A stretch of DNA of 64,000 nt. It comes from Theionarchaea archaeon. Its GTDB lineage: Archaea; Methanobacteriota_B; Thermococci; Methanofastidiosales; SZ-28-30. The DNA is taken from assembly GCA_018992685.1 (NCBI GenBank), contig JACVGT010000010.1:1-64000 (forward strand). The letters are read 5' to 3'. The notes beneath the pieces are model-generated. The model was given only the letters and a program-made list of their open reading frames with translations, had not been told where the DNA came from and ran no database searches. The position numbers and the translations under genes are program-made. Shown here in pieces: positions 54,153 through 63,444 of this stretch (positions are counted from its first letter, which is position 1; the number at the start of each line of letters is the position of its first letter).

Positions 54153-54773
54153 ATGCCTGAAGCTAAGAGAGTCTCCAACTATGCAATGAGAAATTGGTTG
54201 GAATCAACCGAGTCCATTCTAGGGGCTAATGGACTCAAATCCGTCCTGAATCACAGCAATCTGAAAAAGTATATTGACAACTTCCCCCCGCCTGATTACG
54301 AAATGCAGATTCCTGAAGAGGATTTTAGAGGGTTTTTCAACTCTCTCATGGAATTGTTTGGGGAAAAAGGCAGTCGCAGTCTGCAACTCCGGATGGGTCG
54401 AGAGACGGTGAGGATAGACATTGAGAAGTATAACCAGAGACTCGTGAAGGCAATCTTACTGGCAGCGCGTCTCGTTCCAGAAACAAAGAAAATGCGATTG
54501 ATACTGGACAGATACAAAGAAGAGTATGAACGGTCCTATCACGACTCAATTGATATTCAGGAAAACGATGACCACTTCTTGGTGATTCAAAAAGCCTGTT
54601 TCATGAGTGAAGGAGTTACATCTCAGGTTTCCGTCTGTGGTGTTTTGGTGGGTGCGATCGAGTACTCCATAGAATGGGTCACAGGGCATAGGCATAAGGT
54701 AGAAGAGATTGAATGCAGAGCCATGGGACATCCTGCTGATGTTTTCAGGATTTCAAAGGCTGTAGAAGAGTAG
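54153..54773 (+). CDS. V4R-domain sensor-like protein
   Basis: A 206-residue protein. The C-terminal half fits the V4R fold: CGVLVGAIEYSIEWVTGHRH, then EEIECRAMGHPADVFRIS, where V4R proteins usually bind small hydrophobic or metal ligands via Cys/His. ATG 54153 with GAGGGTG before it is preferred to GTG 54147. A degraded copy of its first 55 residues follows downstream. The Roadblock partner upstream suggests a signalling module. Confidence 0.72.
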   Translation: MPEAKRVSNYAMRNWLESTESILGANGLKSVLNHSNLKKYIDNFPPPDYEMQIPEEDFRGFFNSLMELFGEKGSRSLQLRMGRETVRIDIEKYNQRLVKAILLAARLVPETKKMRLILDRYKEEYERSYHDSIDIQENDDHFLVIQKACFMSEGVTSQVSVCGVLVGAIEYSIEWVTGHRHKVEEIECRAMGHPADVFRISKAVEE

Positions 54774-55285
54774 GGGTGATTTCAGAAGAGCCTCTCTTTG
54801 TGATCAGAAATGGATCGTGTGTTTTAGGAGAGATAAATAGTTGTTTTCTTTCTATTTTCCTGCGAACATTCCTCTTTTCAGGTAATATTTCTTCTCAGGG
54901 AAACGCGAGGTGTGTCAAATGACTCTTGTAACGAAAACTGACAACTTTCTCATGAGAACTTATTTGACGACTGTTCAAACCGTTCTCGGACCTAACGGGC
55001 TAAAATCAATCCTGATTTAGAGCCATCTGGAAAAATACATTGATTCTCTCCCCCCGGATAACAACGAGCTGGAAATTCAAGTATCCTTTGCAAGTCTCCA
55101 ATCGTGTCTCTAGAAATCTGTCTAAAGGTTGTTGGATTCTAAACCTTTAAATGCATAAACCCATGAAACATCACCAAACCCATGGAACTATTCATATGGT
55201 TCTTACACATATTTATGTTAATTCTCAAGTGGATAGGCATGGAAATGTACAAAAACGTTTATAAATCAGCAACCGAAGAAAAAGC
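54774..55285. other. Region between V4R gene and purC: pseudogene, small ORF and two promoters
   Basis: Besides the pseudogene (54919-55113), this stretch has two TATA boxes on the plus strand: ACCTTTAAAT (55143-55152) and GTTTATAAAT (55257-55266). The second fits a leaderless purC start at 55286, the first a transcript beginning near 55173, which would carry the small ORF at 55182. Confidence 0.6.
54919..55113 (+). pseudogene. Broken N-terminal copy of the V4R gene
   Basis: ATG 54919 with AGGTG before it opens a frame similar to the start of the gene at 54153: VLGPNGLKSIL here against ILGANGLKSVL, and SHLEKYIDSLPPDNNELEIQ against SNLKKYIDNFPPPDYEMQI. A TAG at 55018-55020 interrupts it, a second TAG comes at 55111-55113, and the sensor domain is missing. 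It looks like decay of a tandem duplicate. Reading through the first TAG would restore only a short fragment. Confidence 0.7.
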
Positions 55286-55289
55286 ATGA
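55182..55289 (+). CDS. Putative 35-residue small membrane peptide before purC
   Basis: ATG 55182 is about seven to ten bases after the transcript start expected from the TATA at 55143-55152. The peptide starts MELFIWFLHIFMLILKWIG and ends with a charged tail (KSATEEKA). Its stop TGA (55287-55289) overlaps the purC start as ATGA, the arrangement used throughout the purine operon. It could be a membrane micro-protein or a regulatory leader; no ribosome site is visible. Confidence 0.4.
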   Translation: MELFIWFLHIFMLILKWIGMEMYKNVYKSATEEKA

Positions 55290-56191
55290 AACTCTGGAAA
55301 GTGGGGAAAGTCAAGAAAGTCTACGAAGTGTCCCCCACGGAGCTCGAGTTTGAGTTTACCGATCAAATTTCTGTCTTTGACAAAATTATCCCATCATTGA
55401 TACCTCGGAAAGGGGAGACCCTATGCCGGACCAGTGCATACTGGTTTCAGCGCGCACACGCCATGGGATTGAAGACTCACTTTCAGGAAATGAAAGCTCC
55501 CAATAGAATGAGAGTATCCAGAGTGAAAATGCTTGAATCACCTTCTCAATCTGACATGGGTTATTTAGTACCTTTAGAGTTTATCGCTCGCTACTACGTG
55601 GCAGGTTCTCTGCTGGATAGAGTGAAGGCTGGAGACATTGCTCCTAGATCACTGGGAGTAACCCAGGTGGAGTACGGGACTCCATTACCAGACCCTTTCA
55701 TTGAAGTGACCACCAAACTGGAGAAAGTTGACAGACCACTCAAGAAACAGGAAGCCCTTCACCTTGCAGGACTGACCAGTCAGGAGTATGACGAGATTGT
55801 AGAGATCATTTTGAAGATTGATAGAGATATTGATGAGCAAGTTACGAAGAGGGGATTAATCCATGTAGATGGAAAAAAGGAATTTGCGTTCAATAGTAAG
55901 AGGGATATCATGGTGGTAGATACCTACGGGACCGCCGATGAAGACAGGTTCTGGGATCTTCGTTCGTATGAGGAAGGAACATGCATTGAGCTGAGCAAGG
56001 AGGTTGTGCGTCAATATTACAGAGACACAGGATATCATAAAGCTCTGAATGATGCTCGGGCAAGAAGAGCTCCCGAACCAGATATCCCACCGTTGCCGCC
56101 AGATGTGGTGGAAAAAACACGCCAATTGTACCAGAAGTTGTACTTCCAAATTACAGGAGAGACCATTCATGAAGGCAGAAATCAAAGTTGA
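55286..56191 (+). CDS. purC: Phosphoribosylaminoimidazole-succinocarboxamide synthase
   Basis: Joins CAIR and aspartate with ATP to SAICAR. The start MKLWKVGKVKKVYEV and ISVFDKIIPSLIPRKGETL are family signatures; VPLEFIARYYVAGSLLDR and DPFIEVTTKLEK near 135 follow. There are 301 residues, longer than most bacterial enzymes (about 240), with a C-terminal helical extension. ATG 55286 lies about 24 bases after GTTTATAAAT, so the gene can be leaderless, or be coupled to the upstream small ORF. First enzyme gene of the operon. Confidence 0.95.
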   Translation: MKLWKVGKVKKVYEVSPTELEFEFTDQISVFDKIIPSLIPRKGETLCRTSAYWFQRAHAMGLKTHFQEMKAPNRMRVSRVKMLESPSQSDMGYLVPLEFIARYYVAGSLLDRVKAGDIAPRSLGVTQVEYGTPLPDPFIEVTTKLEKVDRPLKKQEALHLAGLTSQEYDEIVEIILKIDRDIDEQVTKRGLIHVDGKKEFAFNSKRDIMVVDTYGTADEDRFWDLRSYEEGTCIELSKEVVRQYYRDTGYHKALNDARARRAPEPDIPPLPPDVVEKTRQLYQKLYFQITGETIHEGRNQS

Positions 56192-56390
56192 GTTAAAGGA
56201 GGGCGTTTTCGACCCTGAGGGAGAGAATATAAAGAAAGCGCTCCATTTGTTGGGATTTTCAGGAGTACAGAATGTCAAACTGGCCAAAGTATACACCATT
56301 GAAATGGACAAGGAAGAGAATGTGCAGGAGATGTGCACCAAGCTGCTGACCAACCCTGTTATCCACATGTATGATATCAGGAAGGGATGA
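56169..56390 (+). CDS. purS: FGAM synthase subunit PurS
   Basis: Small structural subunit that joins PurL and PurQ into the FGAM synthase complex. It starts [20 protein letters not shown], has [18 protein letters not shown] and ends [10 protein letters not shown], all typical. There are 73 residues. ATG 56169 lies inside the 3' end of purC (23-base overlap), so expression is coupled. Confidence 0.93.
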   Translation: MKAEIKVELKEGVFDPEGENIKKALHLLGFSGVQNVKLAKVYTIEMDKEENVQEMCTKLLTNPVIHMYDIRKG

Positions 56391-56391
56391 C

Positions 56392-58656
56392 ATGGATGTG
56401 CCAGTCTTAACCTCAAACGAGGAAGAACTCAAGGAGATCAGTCGGGCAACAGGTGTTGGCCTGGAACTGCAGGAGATGCAGCAGGTCAAAGAATACTTCC
56501 AGAGGAAGAAGAGAAACCCCACGGATGTGGAGCTACAGGCTCTGGGCCAGGCCTGGTCAGAACACTGCAGCTATAAGACGTCCATGCCCATTCTGAAAGA
56601 GGTCTTGCTGACCATTGAGGCGTCCCAGAACATGGTGGTAGTGGAAGAGGACGCCGGGGTTGTCACATTTGACGAAGACCATGCGTATGTCATTGCATTT
56701 GAGAGCCACAACCATCCCTCTGCCATTGAACCCTATGGTGGAGCAGCCACGGGAATTGGAGGAATCCTGAGAGACGTGGTATGCATGGGAGCCCAGCCCG
56801 TGGCTTTGATTGACCCTCTGTTTTTTGGCCCTCTTGACTATGCTGACTCTCTACCCAGAGGGGTCAAGCATCCCAAGTTCTTGTTTTCAGGTGTGGTGGC
56901 AGGCATAAGGGACTATGGAAACAGAGTGGGCATTCCCACTGTGGCAGGGCAGGTATGCTTTCATCCGGGATATGTGTCTAACTGTATTGTCAACGTGGGA
57001 TGCATAGGCATTGTCAAGAAGGAGGACATCATCCATAGCAGGGTGGGGGCGCCTGGAGATTACTTTGTGTTGGCGGGAGGACGCACGGGAAGAGACGGTA
57101 TTCACGGGGTGACCTTTGCTTCTGCAGAGCTCCATGAAAACTCAGAGCACGAATCCCGGAGTGCTGTGCAGGTGGGGGATCCCATTCTCAAAGAGCCCCT
57201 GATTCACGCGTGTCTGGAAGCCAATGGGAAAAAGTTGCTCTCAGGGATGAAAGACCTGGGAGGAGGAGGATTGTCCTGTGCCGTGGGTGAAATGGCCTAT
57301 GCAGCAGGATATGGAGCTGAGGTGACGCTGGATACTGTCCCACTGAAGGAAACAGGAATGGAATCGTGGGAGATCTGGGTTTCTGAATCCCAGGAACGAA
57401 TGATGCTTTCTGTTCCTGTGGAGAACGTGGATGAAGTAAAGAGCATTTTTGATGGATGGGATGTTCCCTGTACTGTCATTGGAAGAGTTATCCCGGAAAA
57501 GGTATTGAGAATTACTCACAAGGGAAAGAAAATTTTGGAGATGGAGCTTGATTTTCTCACCAAGTCTCCCCGGTACAGGAGACCCTACACTGTAAGAACT
57601 ATTCATCCTGTGGTGCCGGAACTGGAACCACCCACAAACTATAATGAGGTACTGCTCGAATTGCTATCATCACCCAATATTTGTTCAAGAGAGTGGGTAA
57701 TCAGGCAGTATGACCATGAAGTGAGAGGTTCTACTGTCATCAAGCCCTTGAATGGGAAGATCGGGTACTACACTCACGGGGATGCTGCCATCATGCGGCC
57801 TTTGAGGAGTTCATACCAGGGACTGGCCATCACTGCGGACGTCAACCCCCGGTGGGTGGAACTTGATCCCTATTGGGGAGCAGCAGCCACCGTGGATGAA
57901 GTGTGCAGAAACCTGGTCTCAGTGGGCGCTGTACCTCATTCTCTGGCAGACTGCCTCAATTTTGGCAACCCTGAAAAGCCCGAACGCTTGGGTGATTTCT
58001 TCCAGGTGGCAGAGGGACTTCACCTGGTGGCAAGCGCTATGAATATTTCCTTTGTCTCAGGGAACGTGAGTTTCTATAATGAGAGCCATTCTGGAGCCAT
58101 CCCACCCACCCCAACCATTCTGGGAGTAGGCATTGTGAGGGATTTACGCTGCGCCGTTACAGCAGATTTGAAAGCGTCAGGTAACAGCCTGTACCAGGTG
58201 GGCACTGCACAGGAGGAGATGGGCGGTTCAGAGTATTACCAGGTGCGACACGTTACAGGAAATCAGATCCCGCAGACATCCCCCGGTGTTCTGAGAAGGA
58301 GGACATCAGCTCTCCTGGCTGCAATAGAGAAAGGCTGTGTGGCCAGCTGCCATGACATATCCCACGGTGGGCTGGGTGTCTGTCTTTCTGAAATGGCTCT
58401 TGGGGGAAACCATGGCGTTTCAGTAACAGTTGATGACAGGAACCTGGAGACTGCTTTATTCAGCGAATCTCCTTCCCGATGGGTAGTAGAGGTTGTGAGA
58501 GGAAAAGAAGATGAGTTTGAACACGTGCTAGGGGAAGATGCCCACAGAATAGGTGCGGTCACTGATGGATTTCTTACTATTAACCCCGTTATTAACCTGC
58601 CTTTGGACCAGGTTCGAGCTGCATGGGAGGACACCCTGTGGAGGATGATGGGATGA
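56392..58656 (+). CDS. purL: FGAM synthase large subunit PurL
   Basis: ATP-dependent synthetase that makes FGAM from FGAR with ammonia from PurQ. The 754-residue small-type PurL (with PurS and PurQ separate) has [16 protein letters not shown] near residue 50, [19 protein letters not shown] near 105, [16 protein letters not shown] and a second half with [13 protein letters not shown] and [21 protein letters not shown] 56392 follows GGGATGAC; an upstream ATG at 56371 is inside purS. Stop TGA overlaps purQ. Confidence 0.96.
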   Translation: MDVPVLTSNEEELKEISRATGVGLELQEMQQVKEYFQRKKRNPTDVELQALGQAWSEHCSYKTSMPILKEVLLTIEASQNMVVVEEDAGVVTFDEDHAYVIAFESHNHPSAIEPYGGAATGIGGILRDVVCMGAQPVALIDPLFFGPLDYADSLPRGVKHPKFLFSGVVAGIRDYGNRVGIPTVAGQVCFHPGYVSNCIVNVGCIGIVKKEDIIHSRVGAPGDYFVLAGGRTGRDGIHGVTFASAELHENSEHESRSAVQVGDPILKEPLIHACLEANGKKLLSGMKDLGGGGLSCAVGEMAYAAGYGAEVTLDTVPLKETGMESWEIWVSESQERMMLSVPVENVDEVKSIFDGWDVPCTVIGRVIPEKVLRITHKGKKILEMELDFLTKSPRYRRPYTVRTIHPVVPELEPPTNYNEVLLELLSSPNICSREWVIRQYDHEVRGSTVIKPLNGKIGYYTHGDAAIMRPLRSSYQGLAITADVNPRWVELDPYWGAAATVDEVCRNLVSVGAVPHSLADCLNFGNPEKPERLGDFFQVAEGLHLVASAMNISFVSGNVSFYNESHSGAIPPTPTILGVGIVRDLRCAVTADLKASGNSLYQVGTAQEEMGGSEYYQVRHVTGNQIPQTSPGVLRRRTSALLAAIEKGCVASCHDISHGGLGVCLSEMALGGNHGVSVTVDDRNLETALFSESPSRWVVEVVRGKEDEFEHVLGEDAHRIGAVTDGFLTINPVINLPLDQVRAAWEDTLWRMMG

Positions 58657-59417
58657 GCCCCATTAAAGTATGTATTCTGCGCATTGAAGGCACCAATTGT
58701 GAACAGGAAACGTTTGATGCATTTCTGGAACTTGGTGCCCACCCTGAAATGATCCATCTAAAGGAATTAACACCGGAAACCCTCTTAGAGTATCAGTGCT
58801 TGATGATCCCGGGAGGATTTTCCAGTGGCGATTATGTGCGGGCTGGAGCCATTTTTGCGGCTCGCATGAAGAGCAGGCTCTTTTCTGCACTAAAAAAGTA
58901 TGTCGAACACGGGTATCCCGTGGGGGGGATTTGCAATGGATTTCAAGTGTTGGTGGAGCTGGGATTCTTGCCTCGTCTTTCAGATCACCCCGAGGCATGC
59001 TTGGCCACCAATGATTCTGCACGGTTTGAGTGCAGGCCGACCCTCCTTAAACTGGAGAACCACTGTGCATTCACCCAGAAAATGGACATCGGCTCGATCT
59101 ATGAAATACCATCAGCACACGCTGAAGGGAAGTTTGTGTCACCATATATTGAAGAGCTGATGGAGAATGGACAGGCCATCTTCAGGTATGTGAATCCCCA
59201 AGGGGAATACGCGGGGTACCCGTGGAACCCCAATGGGTCACAGTACAGTATTGCGGGTGTGACGAACGAGCAGGGGAACGTGTTCGGTATGATGCCCCAT
59301 CCCGAGCGAGCATTTCACATATATCAAAATCAGGAATGGACAAGACACAGCAGTACAGCAGGCGGTCATGGCCGGCTTGTCTTTGAGTCTGTTATAGAAT
59401 ATGCCAGGAGGCTTTAG
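58653..59417 (+). CDS. purQ: FGAM synthase glutaminase subunit PurQ
   Basis: Class I glutamine amidotransferase that supplies ammonia to PurL. The nucleophile Cys is in [15 protein letters not shown] near residue 90; the His and Glu of the triad are in MMPHPERAF near 215. There are 254 residues, including the usual insertion [13 protein letters not shown] 58653 overlaps the purL stop (ATGA), with GGAGGATG before it. purF begins directly after the stop. Confidence 0.95.
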   Translation: MSPIKVCILRIEGTNCEQETFDAFLELGAHPEMIHLKELTPETLLEYQCLMIPGGFSSGDYVRAGAIFAARMKSRLFSALKKYVEHGYPVGGICNGFQVLVELGFLPRLSDHPEACLATNDSARFECRPTLLKLENHCAFTQKMDIGSIYEIPSAHAEGKFVSPYIEELMENGQAIFRYVNPQGEYAGYPWNPNGSQYSIAGVTNEQGNVFGMMPHPERAFHIYQNQEWTRHSSTAGGHGRLVFESVIEYARRL

Positions 59418-60785
59418 ATGTGCGGGATTGTGAGTATTGCGGGACAGAAAGATAATGCCTCTCAGTTGGCGCTGGAGAGTCTCATGAGCATCCAGCACCG
59501 GGGACAGGATTCCTGTGGCATTCTCTGCTATAATGACACGATCGTCCTGAAGAAAGGGACTGGACTCGTTTCTGATGTATTCTCAAACTGGAACGCCCAG
59601 AAGAGCAGACTGGCCATAGGTCATGTGAGATACCCTACTATAGGGACTGATCCAGCCAGAGATGCCCAGCCCTTCTATGTCAACTATCCCTACGGGCTGG
59701 GGCTGTGCCACAACGGGAATATTGTCAACTATTGCGAATTGCGTGAAGAACTTATGGAGAGAAAGAGGAGGCTGCAGTCCAGTTGTGATGGTGAGCTATT
59801 GCTGAATGTCATGGCCGAGGAGCTCATTGACAATGAACTGGATCAAGCAGTAGAAAATGTAATGAACAGGACACTGGGCAGTTACTCGGCTGTTTCTATC
59901 ATTGCTGATAACCAGGGAAAAGTCGTTGTGTTCAGGGATCCGTGGGGAATCAGACCGCTGGTGTTCGGGGAGAAGGGAGGGTTCATGGCAGCTTCAGAAT
60001 CCGTAGCCCTGGACAAGTTGGGTATCCCTGCCAGTGATGTCCACCCCGGCGAAATGATCGTCCTGGACGGGTCAGACCTGATTCGGACCCAGTTGAGAAA
60101 AGAAAGACACGCTCACTGCATGTTTGAATGGGTGTATTTTTCTAGGGCAGACTCAGTTATTGAAGGCAGCAGCGTGTATCAGGCACGACTGCAGCTGGGG
60201 AAGAACCTCAACCTGGAACAGGATGTCGACGTTGTCATTCCCGTTCCTGACACTGCCCGTCCAGCGGCTTTAGGGTTTGCGGAACAACACAGTATTACCT
60301 ACCGTGAGGGATTGATTAAGAACAGGTACGCAGGGAGAAGCTTTATCATGGGCACACAGCAGAAGCGAGAACGTGCCGTATCCAAGCTCAATGTCATCAA
60401 GTCTGAGGTAAAAGGCAAGAAAATCGCGCTAATTGATGACTCCATTGTGAGGGGGACAACCTCTCGGAAGATTGTATCCCTCATCAGGAAGGCCGGTGCA
60501 AGAGAAGTTCATGTGTACAGTTCGTGCCCCAGGATACTATATCCCTGTTTCTATGGTATTGATTTTCCTTCTAAAAAGGAACTCATTGCATCAAGAGACG
60601 AAATTAACTCAATAGGAGCAGATTCTGTCACGTACCAGACGCTCGATGGTCTCCGAAAGGCTGTGGGACTGGATGACTTATGCATGGCCTGCCTAGACGG
60701 AGATTATCCAGTAGAGTGCTGCACTGCTCAGTTTGAGACGTTGAGAGAAAAAGAACGGGAGGAATGTATATGGCAGGAATATTAG
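59418..60785 (+). CDS. purF: Amidophosphoribosyltransferase
   Basis: Transfers ammonia from glutamine to PRPP, the first purine step. The mature N-terminal Cys is present (MCGIVSIAG). The glutaminase part has HRGQDSCGI, GHVRYPTIG and GLCHNGNIVN, and the phosphoribosyltransferase part has IALIDDSIVRGTTSRK near residue 335. The C-terminus has CMACLDGDYPVEC, Cys typical of the Fe-S-containing class. There are 455 residues. The start codon follows the purQ stop directly (TAGATG). Confidence 0.96.
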   Translation: MCGIVSIAGQKDNASQLALESLMSIQHRGQDSCGILCYNDTIVLKKGTGLVSDVFSNWNAQKSRLAIGHVRYPTIGTDPARDAQPFYVNYPYGLGLCHNGNIVNYCELREELMERKRRLQSSCDGELLLNVMAEELIDNELDQAVENVMNRTLGSYSAVSIIADNQGKVVVFRDPWGIRPLVFGEKGGFMAASESVALDKLGIPASDVHPGEMIVLDGSDLIRTQLRKERHAHCMFEWVYFSRADSVIEGSSVYQARLQLGKNLNLEQDVDVVIPVPDTARPAALGFAEQHSITYREGLIKNRYAGRSFIMGTQQKRERAVSKLNVIKSEVKGKKIALIDDSIVRGTTSRKIVSLIRKAGAREVHVYSSCPRILYPCFYGIDFPSKKELIASRDEINSIGADSVTYQTLDGLRKAVGLDDLCMACLDGDYPVECCTAQFETLREKEREECIWQEY

Positions 60786-62011
60786 GAATTTATGCATTTG
60801 AAGAGATATGGAACGTTTCCCGGTTCCTCTATTACGGGCTGGTAGCCATCCAAACGCGGGGAGAAGAAGTTTCTACCTTGGCAGTGGGGAATGATTCTGC
60901 TGTGGCTAAAGGGACAGCAGATAACCTGGATGTTTCTCCTCTCAAAGGATACTGCGGAGTGGCAGGAGCATTCACCCGCAATGAGGGTTACTACTTCGAT
61001 GATGGGATCACCGTAGTGTATGACGGCAGTATTGATGTTTCACGACTTGTAACCCAGATAAAGAGTGGGAAAGAGGTTGAAGACTGCCTTGCCGATCTGG
61101 ATGGTGCCTATGCCTTATTGTTGCTCAAGGATAATGTAATGTATGCTGCCCGCGATCCTTATGGTATCAGACCTCTATGCATTGGAGGGATTGGCTTTGA
61201 TATGGCAGTTATTTCTTCGGAGAGTTCAGCTCTGGATGTCATTGGTGCTGAATACTCCAGAGACATTAAACCTGGTGAAGTGGTTGTGGTGGACCAGTTC
61301 TACATTGATTCTCTGGAGAACAAGGCGAAACAGAAGGCTGTCTGCGCCTTTGAATTTGTATATTTCTCACGGCCTGATTCGCAGGTTTTTGGCAAGTCTG
61401 TGCACACCGTGAGGAAGCTAATCGGAGAGACACTGGAACCTCATGATGCAGATGCAGTAATCGGTGTCCCTGAAACTGCTATTCCCTTTGCCATGGCATA
61501 CGCAAGTAAGAATGGAATCCCCGTAGACCTGGGATTTGTTCGCACAGGAAGACCCACCCGGACAGCAATCAAGCCCACTCAACTGGAGAGGATGATTGGT
61601 GTACAGCTGAAGTTAAATCCCGTCCGGACAGCAGTCGCCGGAAAACGGGTGGTACTCATTGATGACTCTGTGGTCAGGGGGACGACCTTGCGGAATACGG
61701 TGTCACTGTTGCGCAGGAGAGGGGCCAAGGAAGTCCACGTGAGAATTGCCTCTCCCAAATTGATAGCTCCCTGTCCCTACGGAGTGGAGGTACCCACCAA
61801 AGATGAGCTGATTGCTGTGGATAACACAGAAGAGGAAATTTCCAGGATTGTTGGAGCTGATTCCTTCAGCTACCTGAAAGTTGAACAGCTCACATCCCTC
61901 ATAGGGATGCCGGTGTGTACGGGGTGTATGACTGGAGAATATCCCACAGAACAGGGGGAGTGTTGTTCATGCCAACCAGGCAGTGAGTGTCCTGTGGAGG
62001 TGTCGCAATGA
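60770..62011 (+). CDS. PurF-like protein lacking the glutaminase cysteine
   Basis: A 413-residue paralogue of PurF encoded right after it, overlapping its 3' end by 16 bases. ATG 60770 follows GGGAGGA with six-base spacing. The chain begins MAGILGIYAF: the position of the catalytic N-terminal Cys is Ala. The HVRYPT and CHNGN segments are also gone (YDGSI stands where HNGN should be). The transferase half is kept: VIGVPETAIPFAMAYA, VVLIDDSVVRGTTLRN and CTGCMTGEYPT, plus extra Cys at the end (CCSCQPGSEC). It may use free ammonia, form a complex with PurF, or have a regulatory role. Confidence 0.85.
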   Translation: MAGILGIYAFEEIWNVSRFLYYGLVAIQTRGEEVSTLAVGNDSAVAKGTADNLDVSPLKGYCGVAGAFTRNEGYYFDDGITVVYDGSIDVSRLVTQIKSGKEVEDCLADLDGAYALLLLKDNVMYAARDPYGIRPLCIGGIGFDMAVISSESSALDVIGAEYSRDIKPGEVVVVDQFYIDSLENKAKQKAVCAFEFVYFSRPDSQVFGKSVHTVRKLIGETLEPHDADAVIGVPETAIPFAMAYASKNGIPVDLGFVRTGRPTRTAIKPTQLERMIGVQLKLNPVRTAVAGKRVVLIDDSVVRGTTLRNTVSLLRRRGAKEVHVRIASPKLIAPCPYGVEVPTKDELIAVDNTEEEISRIVGADSFSYLKVEQLTSLIGMPVCTGCMTGEYPTEQGECCSCQPGSECPVEVSQ

Positions 62012-63435
62012 AATTCCTGCTAGTCGGGGGCGGTGCACGGGAGCATGCTATTGCCAAGAATGCAGCACAGTACTATGATGTGTACGCTGCTGTCCCCTAT
62101 GTGAACCCGGGTATTGCCCGCCTCGCTTCATACAAGGTGGTGGACATCCTGAACCCTCAGAAAGTGGCAGAGTACTGTGATGACGTCTCTCCTGATCTGG
62201 TGTTCATCGGCTCAGAAGAATCATTGTTCCACGGCGTTTCTGATGAAATCATGAAGAGAGGACACGTGTGCATTGGTGCCAAGAAAGAAGCAGCCGAGAT
62301 TGAACGGTCCAAGGCATTCATGCGTCGATTGCTGGAGAAGAATAACATTCATGGATCGTTGCGGTTCAAAACCTTTACTGATGCAGATACTGCACTCCGG
62401 TACATTGACGAATATGCAGGAAGCATTGCCATTAAGCCCGCCCGACAGGCAGGAGGAAAGGGGGTCAAGGTTATCGCCGACCTCCAGGCTTACCTCAAGG
62501 AAGAGAAAAAGGATGCCAAGAAGAAACATGCAGAACAGATCATGCAGGAGCATCTTTCGCAGGATCTGGAAGACCAGATTCTCATTGAGGAACGGGTGGA
62601 GGGTGTGGAGTATTCGCTGCAGTGTTTTACTGATGGGTCTTGCGTGATTCCACTCCCACTGGTGCAGGATCATCCCCATGCATTTGAGGAAGATATTGGC
62701 CCCGAGACTGGGGGAATGGGTGCCATATCAGGACGGGGGACACTACCATTCATTGAGGATTCTGAATACAAGAAGTCACTGGAGATCATGGAGCAGTCAG
62801 TCCAGTCTATCAAGACAGAAACAGGCGAGATGTACTGTGGTGTCATTACAGGGCAGTTCATGCTCACAGACAAGTGGGGTCCCACCATAATTGAATATTA
62901 CGCCCGGCTGGGAGACCCGGAAGCGGTCAATGTCATGAATATTCTGGAGAACTTTGACGAGGTCTGTGAAGGGTATCTCACGGGAAGCCTTGCCAAGGTG
63001 AAGCCACGGATACGGGAAGTGGCCACCGTGGTCAAGTGTGTCTCTCCCAAAGGGTACCCCAATGAACGGGGGACAGGCAGGGGAAAGAAATTGCAGATAG
63101 ACTTCGAAGAGATACACAATCTGGGAGCAGAGGTGTTTTTTGGATCTGTCTATCAGGATACAGGGGAATTGTACACAGGGGGTTCACGGGCTGTGGAAAT
63201 CTATGCAGAAGCTGACACAATCGTCGAGGCAGGGGCTATTGCGGAAAAGGCTACTCACTGTGTGACTTCTGACTGGAAGCTCTTCCACCGCCATGACATT
63301 GGGTCCCAGGACCTTCTAGACAAGAGAGTGCGGACTGCTCAGCTGGTGCGTGACGTCTACCAGTACAGAGGGCAGCATGGGCTCATTGGCCGCAATATTG
63401 ACTGGATCCCAGGAATCGGGAAAATCGAAACGTGA
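62008..63435 (+). CDS. purD: Phosphoribosylamine-glycine ligase
   Basis: ATP-grasp enzyme joining phosphoribosylamine and glycine, the second purine step. It starts KFLLVGGGAREHAIAKNA; IAIKPARQAGGKGVKVIAD is the nucleotide-binding segment near 155; YYARLGDPEAVNVM near 300 holds the metal/ATP site. There are 475 residues, a little longer than bacterial PurD (about 425), with an insertion of Lys/Glu-rich sequence (KEEKKDAKKKHAEQ). ATG 62008 follows GGAGGTGTCGCA and overlaps the stop of the PurF-like gene (ATGA). Confidence 0.95.
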   Translation: MKFLLVGGGAREHAIAKNAAQYYDVYAAVPYVNPGIARLASYKVVDILNPQKVAEYCDDVSPDLVFIGSEESLFHGVSDEIMKRGHVCIGAKKEAAEIERSKAFMRRLLEKNNIHGSLRFKTFTDADTALRYIDEYAGSIAIKPARQAGGKGVKVIADLQAYLKEEKKDAKKKHAEQIMQEHLSQDLEDQILIEERVEGVEYSLQCFTDGSCVIPLPLVQDHPHAFEEDIGPETGGMGAISGRGTLPFIEDSEYKKSLEIMEQSVQSIKTETGEMYCGVITGQFMLTDKWGPTIIEYYARLGDPEAVNVMNILENFDEVCEGYLTGSLAKVKPRIREVATVVKCVSPKGYPNERGTGRGKKLQIDFEEIHNLGAEVFFGSVYQDTGELYTGGSRAVEIYAEADTIVEAGAIAEKATHCVTSDWKLFHRHDIGSQDLLDKRVRTAQLVRDVYQYRGQHGLIGRNIDWIPGIGKIET

Positions 63436-63444
63436 GGTGATCGT

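Noticed and set aside
55018-55020. TAG in the V4R copy as a pyrrolysine codon
   Set aside because: The frame ends again after 30 codons without the sensor domain, so decay explains it better than recoding.
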